NCBI GenBank assembly: GCA_037501455.1
Contig: CM074865.1
Span: forward strand, 18,236,501-18,300,500
Origin: Lantana camara
Lineage: Eukaryota; Streptophyta; Magnoliopsida; Lamiales; Verbenaceae
Length of the DNA: 64,000 bases
Direction of reading: 5' to 3'
The notes beneath the pieces are model-generated. The model did not search any database. It had not been told where the DNA came from and saw nothing but the letters and a program-made list of their open reading frames with translations. The translations under genes were made by a program, and so were the position numbers. Of this stretch, positions 33,625 through 46,505 are shown one piece after another. Numbering within the stretch: position 1 is the stretch's first letter; each line of letters starts with the position of its first letter.

Positions 33625-36324
33625 TGTAGCACCCCTACACGTGGAGATGCCACACCCCCGCACTACAGGTCAATCCACCCACGAAATGGATAGCCCGTAC
33701 ATGAACCAACCTGCAGCGAACGGGTGACAATAAAATAAACGACAACTAGCTAGGTGGGACTATCCAAAAAACTCCAATAACACAATATATAATAGTAAAG
33801 CGGAAGCATAGTACACTTAATATCAACTACCAACATTGAAAGCATGCTATCTTAGTGATCAGTTACCAAGTAAACCATATTCTGACTTTCATATCAATAC
33901 ATTATCATCTCCTAAGATATATCATTAATAACAATAACAATAACCATAACAATAATTGCTATGTGACAAGAACTAAAATGCACCGTGTCTGACTCGAATG
34001 CAAAGACTAGACCCGACTCTGACTCCCACCTAGCACGCACCTACAAGAACCTGAAAGGTGGAGGCGTCAGTCTATGAAGACTGAGTGAGGGGTTTAAATA
34101 AATACTTGCGCAGTTACATGCAAGCTATATTCTCGGGTAAAGTTTTTGAAAAGATAAATGTATAAGTTCAATAATAAGATATCTTCACCCGAGAATACAA
34201 CTTTCAATATTAAATCCTTGATCATTTTCATGCATTCAATACATGGCCCCGGCGAGTGAGGGCAGTCTCCAACCTTACTCCAAATGTACATGAAACATGC
34301 TTGCTTGATTGTTTAACAAGTGATCATGCAATTCAGTTACAGTGCATAGGTACGATAGTGTATTCAGGCAATACAATCAAGAAATGGCAATCATGCAATA
34401 ACCCTGAGGACAATCCGTGGTGCCGGACCCGTCCCCAGTCTCCTTCTCCCTCTAATGATGGGAAGGTAGCTAGCCTTCACCATCCACGACATATTGAGCA
34501 GAGGGCACATGAATCTCTAAGCCTGGAACTCCTTCCTCCACTAATCTCCTAGCGGATTCAGGGGTCATCCCAATGTGGTGAGGATAGCGCCAGAGTTACC
34601 CGTCAGCCCATGTTTTCCCGGTTGGCTCCAGCCACTACCCTCGGGCCCAACGTGAACGGTCATGCTTACTCGCCTAAAACAGGCACGATACATAGCTTGC
34701 TTGCTTTTCATGAACATGACTTGCTTGCATTGAAATGACTTGCTTGTAATCATGAGTATTTTCATGGAAAACTAAAAGTATAAATACCTTTTTGGCCGAA
34801 AGCTCACGTAAGGGTTGTATAGGTTCTATGTAACTAGAATTAAACCTCACCTGACAGGTGGCACAACGACTCGTGGATGCGTGAACGTGCTCATGATCGA
34901 CAATCTCCACCCTGGAGAAGAACTGGACAAGAAAACGGGACATCGTGCACTTGTGAGACAATAACTCAATAATGGTACCAATTATGACGCACGGTATAAC
35001 CACTTACCGAGATATCATGCAATGAACAATGTAGCAAATAATTATCATGATATGACATGTAACTGAACATATAATCACAATTTGGGTTCAAATACATCAT
35101 TGGAATTAAATCCCAAAATTCCATTTTTATATAGATTATTTCTGCCTCTCCAGAGACATGGGAACGGCCATTCCGGGTTTTAGTACAAAATGGGAAGGGT
35201 CGTTCCCAGCTCCCCGACACTGTGCCCCGAAGATGGGAACGGTCGTTCCGGCTTGTGAGCCAAAACGGAAAGGGTCCTTCCCATCCTCGCCGCCATGCAC
35301 AAAATTCAAATATATGGGAACGGCCATTCCCCAAATACAAAGGGAACGGGAAGGGCCGTTCCCGTTACGCAGTCAGTACAGAAACAGAGCAGCAAAACAG
35401 GGGAACACGAACCATCAACCAAACTCACCAAAACTCATATTATTCACTCCTAAACATTATAATTCATGGAGAGAAACATATAGACATGCTTAAGGTACAA
35501 TAAGGTCTAACATAAACACTTAATTCAAGCTTGATCATGCCAAATTCATCAACTTCAAGCTCATATCACCACTCACCATATACTCCAAATTCTTCAATAA
35601 TTCATGCATAAATTCAAGGTAAAATCATGTATTCATGTTTCTAACAACCCTTAAACCATTTATCTCAAGAATTCATGAACCCTAGCTTCATACATAATTC
35701 CAAGAACTCATGCATACAACCATCTATACCTTGAAATGAGAATAAGTGGAAGAAGATGATGGAAATGGATGATTGAGCTCCAAAACATGTAATTTCCTTG
35801 GGCAACTTGGATGAAATCAATGAAATCTCTCATTCCCTTCTTTATGCTTGGACCGAGAGCACCAAGGAAAAATATGTTGGATGATTATAATGAAATGGAA
35901 TGAATGGAAGATTGAAGAAGCAAATAACGTGATATATCTCTTGATAATTATGGTATTTGCAATTAAATCCTCCAAAGACATAAGTTATGCAATTAAGTAT
36001 GTCAAGTTTGGAAAATGATCAATTTGGTCCAAGAGTATTTTCATGCAATTTGGTCTACTAATTTAAATAAATGTCAATTAAGGACAATTAAGCAATTAAA
36101 TCATGTCCGGTAATTATTCCACGTAGCAATTAAATTCAATTTGCACAATAATTCTCAAATTGACACGTTTTCACATATTTTCACGTAATCATGTTGAAAT
36201 ACAATTTATAAAAATTAATACAACACGTATGAATTGAATAAACGAAAATAATAAAATGAAACCCTAGCACTCGAAACTCACACGTGTCTAGCGTACTTGA
36301 TTATCTGGAAATTGGGACGTTACA
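33625..36324 (-). mobile_element. Inverted solo LTR nested in the 5' LTR, 2.7 kb, TSD ATTCT
   Basis: On the minus strand it starts TGTAACGTCCCAATTT and ends GTAGGGGTGCTACA. It is flanked by ATTCT at 33620-33624 and 36325-36329. An identical insertion with the same duplication lies at 46506-49205 in the 3' LTR. A palindrome island (GGGAACGGCCATTCC and relatives) lies at 35160-35362 and hairpin copies at 34068-34083, 34128-34197 and 34538-34555. Confidence 0.93.
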
Positions 36325-36418
36325 ATTCTAGCATTGGTTTGATGTGGAAAGGCTTGGGAGCCATCTTTCCCCTGTCTTGCCCTGTTTTCCCGACGCCATT
36401 TCTGCTGCTGGACTTGAA

Positions 36419-36540
36419 GGTCGCGCCCGCGACCATTTCGTAACCATTTTTGGTCGCGACCGCGACCAACAACTCGAGAACTTGTTGTTTTTCCTTCGCG
36501 GCCGCAACTGCTTTTCAGTACCATTTTGTCACGGCCGCGA
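36419..36540. repeat. Island of GGTCGCGACCGCGACC palindromes in the outer LTR
   Basis: GGTCGCGCCCGCGACC at 36419-36434 and GGTCGCGACCGCGACC at 36452-36467, followed by CGCGGCCGCAAC and CACGGCCGCGAC. The equivalent in the 3' LTR is at 49300-49421. The conserved block GAGCTCCGATTGAC follows directly, as it does after the palindromes at 15918 and 30494. Confidence 0.7.
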
Positions 36541-38191
36541 CACCCTCAAACGAGCTCCGATTGACTTGATTTTTGAACCCACGGAAACCTCTTGAAGTCT
36601 AGAATATTTTCCAATTGGAATCACTCAATATCTTTTCTCAATTCTGAGATATAAGTAATTATTTTTGGTGTCACCACTTCACCAACAAACTGCATTCACC
36701 TAAGTTCGAGCGTACGCCATTTTCTTCTCATTTTGTACTAGAATATGAGCCATATATCCTCGGAAAGGTCTATGTGTCTAGTTTCATATAAAATGAACAA
36801 AACTCAATTCTAACTTCTAGAACTTAAGATATTTCAGTTTTCCTGCGTATTTCCAAAAACTGTCAATTTTTACCAAACTTTTCCAAAACCCTTTATATTG
36901 CATTCCTTTCACTTTCTTGGCTCCCCTATGTGACTTATATGAGTTATACACTTGGTTTATTGATAATTATGCTCTTATTTGACATTCTTTAATTGTTATT
37001 GCATGACATATTGATCATGACTTTGTCGTGCGTCTTAAATGGTTCATGTGAGTCGTATCTCACGAACACTTGTCCTTGTTGCACAGATTTTCTTCCCGTT
37101 GATGAGGAGCAAGCTCCATAGCTTTATCCTTACTTTCTTTGTCGGTAAAGGTGAGGTTTAATGACTAGTTATCTAGAACCCTTAATACCTTTATGTTAAA
37201 CTTTCGGCCAAAAAAGGTATACATATATCTATAATCTTTCAAAGGTATTCAAATGATTTCAAGAAAGCCATGTTAATCGAAAGCAAGTCATGTTCATTGC
37301 AAGCAAGCCATGTTATTATCATGTACCAAGCATGTTTTGCGAGTATCATGTATTGTTCACTGTGGGCCCGAGGGTAGTGTCTTGAGCCAACCGGGAAAGT
37401 AAAGGGCTGACGGGTAACTCCTGCGCTATCCTCACTATTGTGGGATCACCCCTGAATCCACCAGGAGGTTTGGTGGAGGAAGGAGTCCCGTGCGTGGGAG
37501 TCATGTTCCTGACGTACACCATGTCGTGGATGGTTGAAGGCTCGCTACCTTCCCATCATTGGAGGAAAAAGGAGTTCATGAAACTGCTACTTGCGCACTG
37601 TAATTGAATTGCATGATCACATGATAAATTAAACAAAGCATGTATTGTTCACTATTGGTGTAAGGCTGGAGATTCGCCCTCGCCGGGCCACTGATTGATT
37701 GATTGAAAATGATTAAATTGTTAAACTGGATAGTTGTAATCTCGGGCGATATTTACTTTATTATTGAACCTATATTGTTTCTTTTCCTTAATACTTCACC
37801 CGAGATTATAACTTGCATGTTATTTGCGCTAATATTTATTTATACCCCTCACTCAGTCTTCCATAGACTGACGCCTCCACCTTTTAGGTTCTTGCAGGTG
37901 CATGCTAGGCGGGATTAGCGTCGTGTCCTGTCTTTCATTCAGGTCTAGCACAGTTCATTTCCACTATTAGCATGATGTGGGAGATTAATGTAGTACTTAT
38001 GCTAGTGTTGTTATTTTGGTATATTGTATTGAAACACATGTAAATAAGGTTGTATATTTCGTGGTGCATGTCAAATTGCTATGCATTGATGTAAATGGTT
38101 TGGGGGTCATTCCAGCCTAGCTAGATTATTTTTTTTTATTGTCTCCCGTTCGCTATAGTTTAGTTCATGTATGGGTTGTCCATCTCATATG

Positions 38192-39488
38192 TGAGATATA
38201 AGCAATTCTTTTTGGTGTCACCACTTCACCAACAAACTGCATTCACCTAAGTTCGAGCGTACGCCATTTTCTCCTCGTTTTGAACTAGAATATGATCCAT
38301 ATATCCTTGGAAAGGTATATGTGTCTATTTTCATATCCAACAAACAAAAATTAATTCTATCTTCTAGAACTTAAGATATATCAGTTTTCCTATAGCATGA
38401 GCATTTCCAAAAACTGTCAGTTTTTATCAAACTTTGCCAAAACCCTTTATATTGCATTCCTTTCACTTCCTTGGCACCCGTTTATGATTTATATGAGTTA
38501 TACACTTGTTTTATTGATAATTATGCTCTTATTTGACATTCTTTAATTGTTATTGCGTGACATATTGATCATGACTTTGCCCGTGCGTCTTAAATGGTTC
38601 ATGTGAGTCGTGTCTCACGAACACTTGTCCTTGTTGCACAGATTTTCTTCCCGTTGATGAGAAGAAAGCTCCATAGCTATATCCTTACTTTCTTTGTCGG
38701 TAAAGGTGAGGTTTAATGGCTAGTTATCTAGAACCCTTAATACCTTTAAATGAAACTTTCGGCCATAAAAGGTATACATATATCTATAATCTTTCAAAGG
38801 CATTCAAATGATTTCAAGCAAGCCATGGTAATCGAAAGCAAGTCATGTTCATTTCAAGCAATCCATGTTATTGTCATGTACCGAGCATGTTTGGTGAGTA
38901 TCATGTATTGTTCACTGTGGGCCCGAGGGTAGTGTCTTGAGCCAACCGGGGAAAGCAAAGGGCTAACGGGTAACTCCTGCGCTATCCTCACTCTTGTGGG
39001 ATCACCCCTGAATCCACCAGGAGGTTTGGTGGAGGAAGGAGTCCCGTGCGTGGGAGTCATGTTCCTGACGTACACCATGTCGTGGATGGTTGAAGGCTCG
39101 CTACCTTCCCATCATTGGAGGAAAAAGGAGTTCATGAAACTGCTACTTGCGCACTGTAATTGAATTGCATGATCACATGATAAATTAAACAAAGCATGTA
39201 TTTTTCACTATTGGTGTAAGGCTGGAGATTCGCCCTCACTCGCCGGGCCACTGATTGATTGATTGAAAATGATTAAATTGTTAAACTTGATAGTTGTAAT
39301 CTCGGGCGATGTTTACTTTATTATTGAAGTTATATTGTTTCTTTTCCTTAAAACTTCACCCGAGATTATAACTTGCATGTTATCTGCGCTTATATTTATT
39401 TATACCCCTCACTCAGTCTTCCATAGACTGATGCCTCCACCTTTTAGGTTCTTGCAGGTGGATGCTAGGCGGGATTAGCATCGTGTCC
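38192..39488 (+). repeat. Diverged second copy of the LTR 3' half (segment B, left part)
   Basis: It repeats 36645-37932 in the same order, starting at the shared word TGAGATATA, and resumes after the nested solo LTR at 42101-42440. It differs from 36645-38191 more than that segment differs from the 3' LTR. For example it has CCCTCACTCGCC where both others have CCCTCGCC, and an extra TTCGATATTTGG block near 42247. So it is not a simple recent duplication. Confidence 0.75.
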
Positions 39489-42095
39489 TGTAACGCCCAG
39501 GTTACGGATGAACAGGTAAGCACGCCACGTGTGAGATTTTGAGTGTAGGTTTTATTTTGATTCTTTAATTTCATAATATATTCTTACGTGGCATTTCATA
39601 TTTTTATAAAATTCATGAAACATTATTTATATAAATTATGTGAATTCATATCATTGAAAATATTATTTCATGACACGGAAAAATATTTATTACGTAAAAC
39701 GAGTACCGAGAGTGCTTTAATGATCGAATTATCTCTAGTTGAATATTTCTTTAAACTCTAGGGACTTAATTGCATAACTTGAATTCTTGGAGGATTAATT
39801 GGCAAAATTGGACATTTCACAAGTTTCAAAAAGGGATGTATCGGTATATGACATCTCCAAGCTTCCATGATCTCATTTTATCCAAAAATCTCCCAACATA
39901 TTGCTCCCTTCACTCTCGGTTTGTTCAAGCAAGAAGAAAGAAGAGATTTCTTCCATTTGCATCGAGATTTTTCCAAAGAAATAATCTAAGATTAGAAGTT
40001 GATCATCAACATCATCTATTTTCTCCATTTCTTTAGCTCAAGGTTGGTATTTGCATGAAGTGATGATTTTTGATCACTTATGTGATAGCTAGGGTTTGAG
40101 AATTGTATGATAGATGGATTGATTGAAGATGAAAACATGATTCTGTGATAATAGCTTGGATTATGGCATGATTTGGGGCATGGATTCTTGAGTGTTTGGC
40201 TTGAATGATCAAGTTTGATCATGAACGTGAATCTTGAAATCTTGATGATATTTCATGTTGTAGGTGTCTAAGTAATATATTATCATCTTATGAACATATA
40301 TGCATGAGTAGTACCAGAAATAATAGCATTTGGGGATCAAAATTGGAACTTGGTGGCTTGTTTGTTTCTTCCCGTAGCCCTGCTCTGTTCTTCTCTGTTT
40401 TCTTCAGTTACAGGAACTGGGAACGACCGTTCCCGGCCTCAAGGCATTGTGGGAACTGGCGTTCCCACTCTTTAAACCAAAAACAGGCGGCTGAGCATGG
40501 GAACGGCCGTTCCCATTTTGGCCTTGGTGCCGGAAGGGCCGTTCCCAGCTAAAGGCGCGCTTTAATTTTAAAAACACTGGCACGTTTTGAAAGGCCACGG
40601 GAACGGCCCTTCCCATTTACAAAGGAAACCTGGAACGGTCTTTCCCAGGGGTCTGACAGAACAAAATTCTCTGCATAAAATTACGATTTTAGCCCCTCGA
40701 TCCGACGACTTCTTTGACCCCGAATTGCTATTATATGATCTAATATGTACTGAAACAAGATGTTATCATTCCACATTGCACTTTCCTCGTCATCTCGTTG
40801 GATTTCCGCCGTTCGTCATATTTGGTCCATTTTAGGTCATGTCTCACGTATACACGTTGTGTTTGCACGGGTCACGAGGTCGTGGACGAGGAGCAGGCTC
40901 CGTAGAGCATATCCTTGTTATATTTTGTAAGAAAAGGTGAGGTTTTGTTTTAGGTACATAGAACCCTACCACCTTTATGTGCTATTTTCGGCCAAAACGT
41001 ATTATATCTATAAACGTTTCAAAACAATAAACATTTCAAGCAAGCAAGCCATGATTGTCATGATTTTCAAGCATGTTTGGCGAGTACATGATTGCACGTG
41101 GGCCCGAGGGTAATTCTTGAGCCAACCGGGAAAGCAAGGGCTGACCGGTAACTCCTGGATTATCCTCACATTGTTGGGATCACCCCCGAAGCCACTAGGA
41201 GATTAGTGGTGGAAGGAGTTCCGTGTTCAAGGAGTCATGTTCCCTATACACACCATGTCGTGGATAGTTGGGCCTTGCAAACCCACTATCGCCCGGAGGA
41301 AAAATGAGACTAGGGATTAATCCGGCATGTCGGGTTATCCTCGGGTTATTGCATGTTTCAAGCATGAAATTGTCTATGTGAGCACTAAATTGAAATGCAT
41401 GACCATGTATTGAATTGATAAAGCAAGCACGTATTGTTCACATTTGGTGTAAAGGTAGGAGAATCGCCCTTACTCGCCGGGGCCACATGTTCATGAAATG
41501 ATCAAGTTAAAATGTTAAAAGGATTAGCCGTAATCTCGGGCAAAGAACAAGTTTCTTAAACTATATGTTTATTTCCTTTCAAGTCTTCACCCGAGACTAT
41601 GACTTGCATGTGTTGTGTTGTATATTTATTTATTGCCCCTCACTCAGTCTTCGGTAGACTGATACTTCACTTTTCAGGTTCTTGAGAGCGTGGTCGTGCT
41701 AGGCGGGAGTCTGGTCAAGTCTTGCATTGCACGGGTCTAGCATTGTACCTTTCATGTATAAACTTTTGCTAGTTTTCATGTTATAATCTTAGTCTCACAT
41801 TTTGGATACTTGAGCATGTATAGAATATTAAGAGGTGATAATGTATTGATAGTTAAGTTTGGTACCTATATGTATCTATATCGGTAAATATGGTACCTAT
41901 ATGTATGATTGACGTATTGGTTCCGCTTTTAAATTCATGTTTTGGTTTAACTACGTTGGGGAGTGTCCCGCCTAGCTCGTTATTTTAATTGTCACCCGTT
42001 CGCTATAGTTTTGGTTTATGTATGAATTGTCTGTTTCATATGTGGATCGAGACTATAGTGCGGGGGATGTAGTGCCTTGGGGTTAGGGTGCTACA
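39489..42095 (+). mobile_element. Solo LTR, TGTAACGCCC family, 2.6 kb, TSD TGTCC
   Basis: Starts TGTAACGCCCAGG and ends GGTTAGGGTGCTACA. It is flanked by TGTCC at 39484-39488 and 42096-42100. The 3' LTR shows the empty site near 50804 (GTGTCCTGTCTTTC). It contains perfect and near-perfect copies of GGGAACGGCCGTTCCC at 40419-40634 and hairpin copies at 41192-41209, 41531-41599 and 41645-41661. Confidence 0.93.
40419..40634. repeat. Island of GGGAACGGCCGTTCCC palindromes in an LTR
   Basis: Perfect 16-base palindrome at 40499-40514. Near-perfect copies at 40419-40434, 40451-40466, 40599-40614 and degenerate ones nearby. The inverted LTRs at 35160-35362 and 48041-48243 carry the same motif. Other family members carry different palindromes in the comparable part of the LTR (36419-36467, 62263-62380, 30494-30505, 15918-15935). 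Confidence 0.75.
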
Positions 42096-42453
42096 TGTCC
42101 TGTCTTTCATTTAGGTCTAGCACAGTTCATTTCCACTATTAGCATAATGTGGGAGATTAATGTAGTACTTATGCTAGTGTTGTTATTTTGGTATATTGTA
42201 TTGAAACACATGTAAAGAAGGTTGTATATTTCGTGGTGCATGTCTTCGATATTTGGAATTGGTTATGTTTCGCCAAATTGCTATGCATTGATGTAAATGG
42301 TTTGGGGGTTAGTCCCGCCTAGCTAGATTGTTTTTTTTTTATTGTCTCCTGTTCGCTATAGTTTAGTTCATGTATGGGTTGTCCATCTCATATCTGGATT
42401 GGGCTATAGTGCGGGGATATGGCATCTTTGTGCTTCAGGTGCTACATTTTAAG

Positions 42454-42465
42454 TAGTATCAGAGC
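42454..42465 (+). other. Primer binding site of the large element
   Basis: TAGTATCAGAGC, eight bases after the LTR end. It differs by one base (G to A) from TGGTATCAGAGC, the standard site for initiator tRNA-Met. Confidence 0.85.
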
Positions 42466-45298
42466 CCGGTTGTAAAACCATGGTTCTAGTGTCGTGTCAT
42501 GCCAAGTCTAAGTCGAACGGCATAGGAACTAATTGTCAACGTGAGGGTCTTGTATTTTATTTGAAATTTTCTGATTGCCTGAATCCTTTAAATTTCTTGA
42601 ATTACTTGATAACTTGAACAGTGTATTGATTTTGTCCATAATTGTCGATTAATTGACCTTACATTGCCTGATGATTTACATGTCCAATGTGTTTTATTGT
42701 TAATTTGTTAAATTAGTTATTGCATTTTGCATTAAACTTCTGTTGCTGGTGATAATTATGTGACATGAGCATGCCTTAACCGCATGCATTTATTTTCAAA
42801 TGAGTTATGATTCATAGGTTGCAGAGGTGATATCACCCCACGGCCAATTTCTACCACAACAATGAACAATCTCTAGCCCTATGTTCAACTGTGGAAGGGT
42901 AAGGAAATGCACCGGAAATTCCTACAAGGATTCGAGAGCCATTGTCTTTTTCCATCGGGTTAGGATTCAAGTGATAAGATTTGGAATAGAGAAATAAAAT
43001 TAATCGTGGGAATTTACATTACAGGAAAGATTCAGAATTTTGGGCAAGTTGAGGATTTTCAGCTAATTGGACCCGAAATCAAGGCGTGAGAAGAAAGCAA
43101 TTCAAGTAATTCTGGTCGAAGTAAAAGTTTTGGAAGTAAATCGGGAAAGAGTTGAGTTCAAGAAATTTCAAAATCAAGTCATGGAAATGTACGAGTTGAG
43201 GCAAGAGAATTGGAGATTTAAAAGACCGTGGGGAAAAACCAGAATGATCAACAGTTCGAGACAAGCTTGTAATTCGACCAACCAGGAACGGGTACCGGAT
43301 TAAAGCATTGCATTACTACGGTGACAGGTTCAATGCATTCATAAGCACGTGCATCATATGTGTATTAATTTAATTTGCCTCGCATTTACGTATGTTACCA
43401 TTTGTTATTCAAGATTGCATATTTGAGGTGTTAAGTACATTGTTTAAATTATTTAACTTTCTTTATTTATATGCACATCTCTAATTAATATAATTGCTCC
43501 TGCATCTTTAACTTATTTACAAGTATGATACGTTCATTAGCATTTTAACCCAACATGCATTATTTAGTGTTTAATTGTTAGGATGACCTCCTCTCTATCC
43601 ATCTTATGTTTCCATGATCGCATCCACTTAAGTCCTACCGAATCAAGGGGGAAAAGGAATATTTCTGTGTCATCAGTCATCACTCTTTTGCAATTGGGAA
43701 TATTCGGTGTTATTCGAAGTCCGGTTATATTCTGAGAATTCACGGTTACCCGCTGATCGATGATTTTGGTCTATTCTGGAGTTTGCTCAGGATCGCGGGA
43801 ACTTGTCATTCGTGTGTTGCCATGTTTCCCTCACTCATCTTAGGAAAGTTTTAAGCAAGTGGACAACCAATCCGAACTTCAAGAGAATTAGAAAGAAGAA
43901 AATTTTTGAATTGAGAAATGGTAAAACAAGTTCAAGAAGTTAAAAAATTTCTATTTTCTTAAGGGGGAGAGCCGGCCGGGAATCAACTTAAAGGCGATGC
44001 TTGGACCTCACTTGAGAGAGCTGAAACTTCAAGAAAAGTGATTCTTTCTAGAACCCTCTACCAAAACCGTATGAAAGAAGTCTTAAATATCTTAAATCTC
44101 GTGTACCCAAAGTCTCTCCAAATGGAGATTCCTACAGTCATAAGGAGGCGTATTTGAGCCGAGCTGAAATTAAAAGAAATTTGATAAAAATGGGAAAGAC
44201 AATGACTTCTACGAGCTGATTGAGCATACTTTGGTCAAAGAGAACGACGTGGCAGTCAATTCAACCGAGGTTGGAAATGGAATATTGAGGTGGAAATGTG
44301 TTAGAAGAGCAAGATGAGTTAACTGTCAAGAATTGAAACTTCGAACCGTGGTGGTAGAAAGGATAGGATAAATTGAGAATAATTTTGAAAAGGGTAAGTG
44401 CTTCAAGAAATAGGAAGAAATGGGTATTCTAAGAGATGAAGTTGGATATCTAGAGAATACTTGGTAATTGGCGGGACAAGACGGTGCAAAGAATCAATGA
44501 TGGTAACTTTGGGTACAAGATTAACATCGTTGGTTTTCTTTTGGGAATCATGCAAATTTAATCTTTCGAGGGTGCAAGGATATTGAGGTGCAATGTGTTT
44601 CAAGCCTTGAAGAAATTTTAAGAATTGAAGATGAAAATATTAGGTAAAGAAATTTGATCGGATTCTCATATTCCAAGATGAAAGTGAGAGTTCGTTCCAT
44701 TGAGCGTTGAAAGGGGAAAAATTCGGGAAGAAAAGCCCAATATGAATGAGATAGATTGCAGGCTCGTTGGATTTTCCCTGTGGAATTAGAAGAACTAGGA
44801 AAATTAAAGATTAGAATTTAAGTTATCAAATGAATACCCGAGCATCCGAGAAGGTTGATTATAATTTATGATGAGGTTAAGTATGAATGGGGGAAAGAAT
44901 GAGTTAATTAGGTTGAAACCAAGTCTACACTTAAGAGTTAAATTTCAAATTGTGATATTAAGCAGGATAAAGAGTTTTAGCATGGGGTAAAGATTGAGTG
45001 GTTATTAGAAGATATACGTCAGGTACTTTAGACATGGTAGTATGGTGAAAAGAAATCTCAACCGAGGACTCAAGTATTCAACCGAATTGTTACAATACAA
45101 GAATTCCAATTCACGGTGAACAGTACACTTAACCATGCATATCATGTGCATCATGTATTTTATAATTGTCGTACATGATTCCTTGTTATTTGTTAATTAA
45201 TTTTATATGAATGGTAATTGACGCAGTTGATGTTTCTATCTGATTTTTACGTGGTAACTATGTGAATGTTTATTTAATTGTTCTTTCAGTTTTTATTT

Positions 45299-45385
45299 TG
45301 TGTGCTTGAGAGACGGGGTTCTCTCACTGTGTGTTTGAGAGACGGGGTTCTCTCACTGTGTGTTTGAGAGACGGGGCACTCTCAT
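45299..45385 (+). repeat. 29-base tandem repeat, three copies, each able to form a hairpin
   Basis: Units at 45299-45327, 45328-45356 and 45357-45385. Each holds GAGAGACGGGGTTCTCTC, where GAGAGA can pair with TCTCTC around a CGGGGT-type loop; the third unit has CACTCTC instead. It lies about 230 bases before the PPT. Confidence 0.8.
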
Positions 45386-45617
45386 CATTACTTGTTACTT
45401 GTCATCTTGTTCTAGCAGCAGATTAGAATTTTCTTTCGAGTGAGTAGATTCCGGTAAGTAAGGGTCGTGATTTAACAGCATTGGAGGAATCTTGTTGATG
45501 GAAGATCTCTTCCGAACTAATCCCTGACAGGGAGATGCTAACCCGCGTGGGGTGAACACGGTAGAGCTACCAAATTCCAGGGACTCAAGACAGTGGACCT
45601 GGCGACCAGGTCCTCTT

Positions 45618-45630
45618 AAGGGGGAGAGAA
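45618..45630 (+). other. Polypurine tract of the large element
   Basis: AAGGGGGAGAGAA, one base before the 3' LTR start (TGCAACGCCCCG at 45632, a C-for-T variant of the usual start). Confidence 0.88.
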
Positions 45631-46505
45631 TTGCAACGCCCCGATTTTTGGTAATTCAGGTACGCACGCCACGTGTGAGTTTTGAGCGTTAGGATCTGTT
45701 TTAATTCTTTCATCTCTTAATTCCCTACACTTAATGATAATTATATGAATTATATTTCAACATGTTGACATGAAATTATATGAAATCATATCAATTTGAG
45801 AATTATTGCACAAATTGGATTTAATTGTTACGTGAATTAATTGCCGACCATGAATTAATTGCTTAATTGTCCTTAAGTGAACATTTTGTTGATTAGAGGA
45901 CTAAATTACATGATCATTTCCTTGGACCAAATTGATCTTTTTCCAAACTTTCCACCCCTTAATTGCATGAGCTTATATAGTTGGAAGATTTAATTGCAAA
46001 TTAAGACATTTCATCAAATTAAAAGGATGAATTACGTACAAGCTTCATCATCATCCCATACATTTCATAAAATTTTGCTCTCTTCATCTCTCTCTCCCGA
46101 TCCACAAACTAAGAAGGAAGAAGAAGGGATTTCATCTTCTCCAAGTCAATCTTCCATCAAAACTTGAACTTTGAGGCTCTAATCACCATCATCACTCCAT
46201 CTTTGTCTTCTTCTCATCCATTCAAGGTATATGAGCTTAGTTGGAGAAATTCATGAATTCATATGTGGAGCTAGGGTTATGGTTTTTCATTGATAACTTG
46301 GGTTTTAGCTAGTAGAAGCATGATCATGACCTAGGAACTTGAATTTTATACATAATTCTTGAATTTTGAGTGAGGAAGATCATGATCACATATGGGTTTG
46401 TTGGATGAGTTTTGGATGATCAAAGCATGCTTCCATGGATTAAATGTTGCTTAATTGATATATAGGATAATATACATGTTATATGTTAGTTTGGAGTTGA
46501 ATTCT

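Larger units (their letters stand above)
32751..42446 (+). mobile_element. 5' LTR of the large element, expanded by nested insertions
   Basis: Its backbone is 32751-33624, 36330-38191 and the final about 50 bases to 42446. Inserted into it are an inverted solo LTR (33625-36324, also in the 3' LTR), a diverged repeat segment (38192 onward) and a plus-strand solo LTR (39489-42095). It ends TTCAGGTGCTACA. Confidence 0.85.
42447..45631 (+). other. Internal region of the large element, no recognisable coding sequence
   Basis: Contains the PBS, 3.1 kb of sequence with short broken frames, a 29-base tandem repeat near the 3' end and the PPT. The longest frames (for example 43067-43303) show no retrotransposon motif. 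A short stretch near 44190 reads YELIEHTLVKENDVAV but matches nothing I recognise. It may be decayed gag or non-coding sequence kept for packaging. Confidence 0.7.

Noticed and set aside
35158..35503. Overlapping open frames rich in Gly, Pro and Arg on both strands (and their copies at 48039-48384)
   Set aside because: They are produced by the repeated GGGAACGGCCGTTCCC palindromes in an LTR, not by a gene.
40419..40634. Regularly spaced palindromic repeats as a CRISPR array
   Set aside because: Plant nuclear DNA, spacing irregular, repeats are short and degenerate, and no cas genes.
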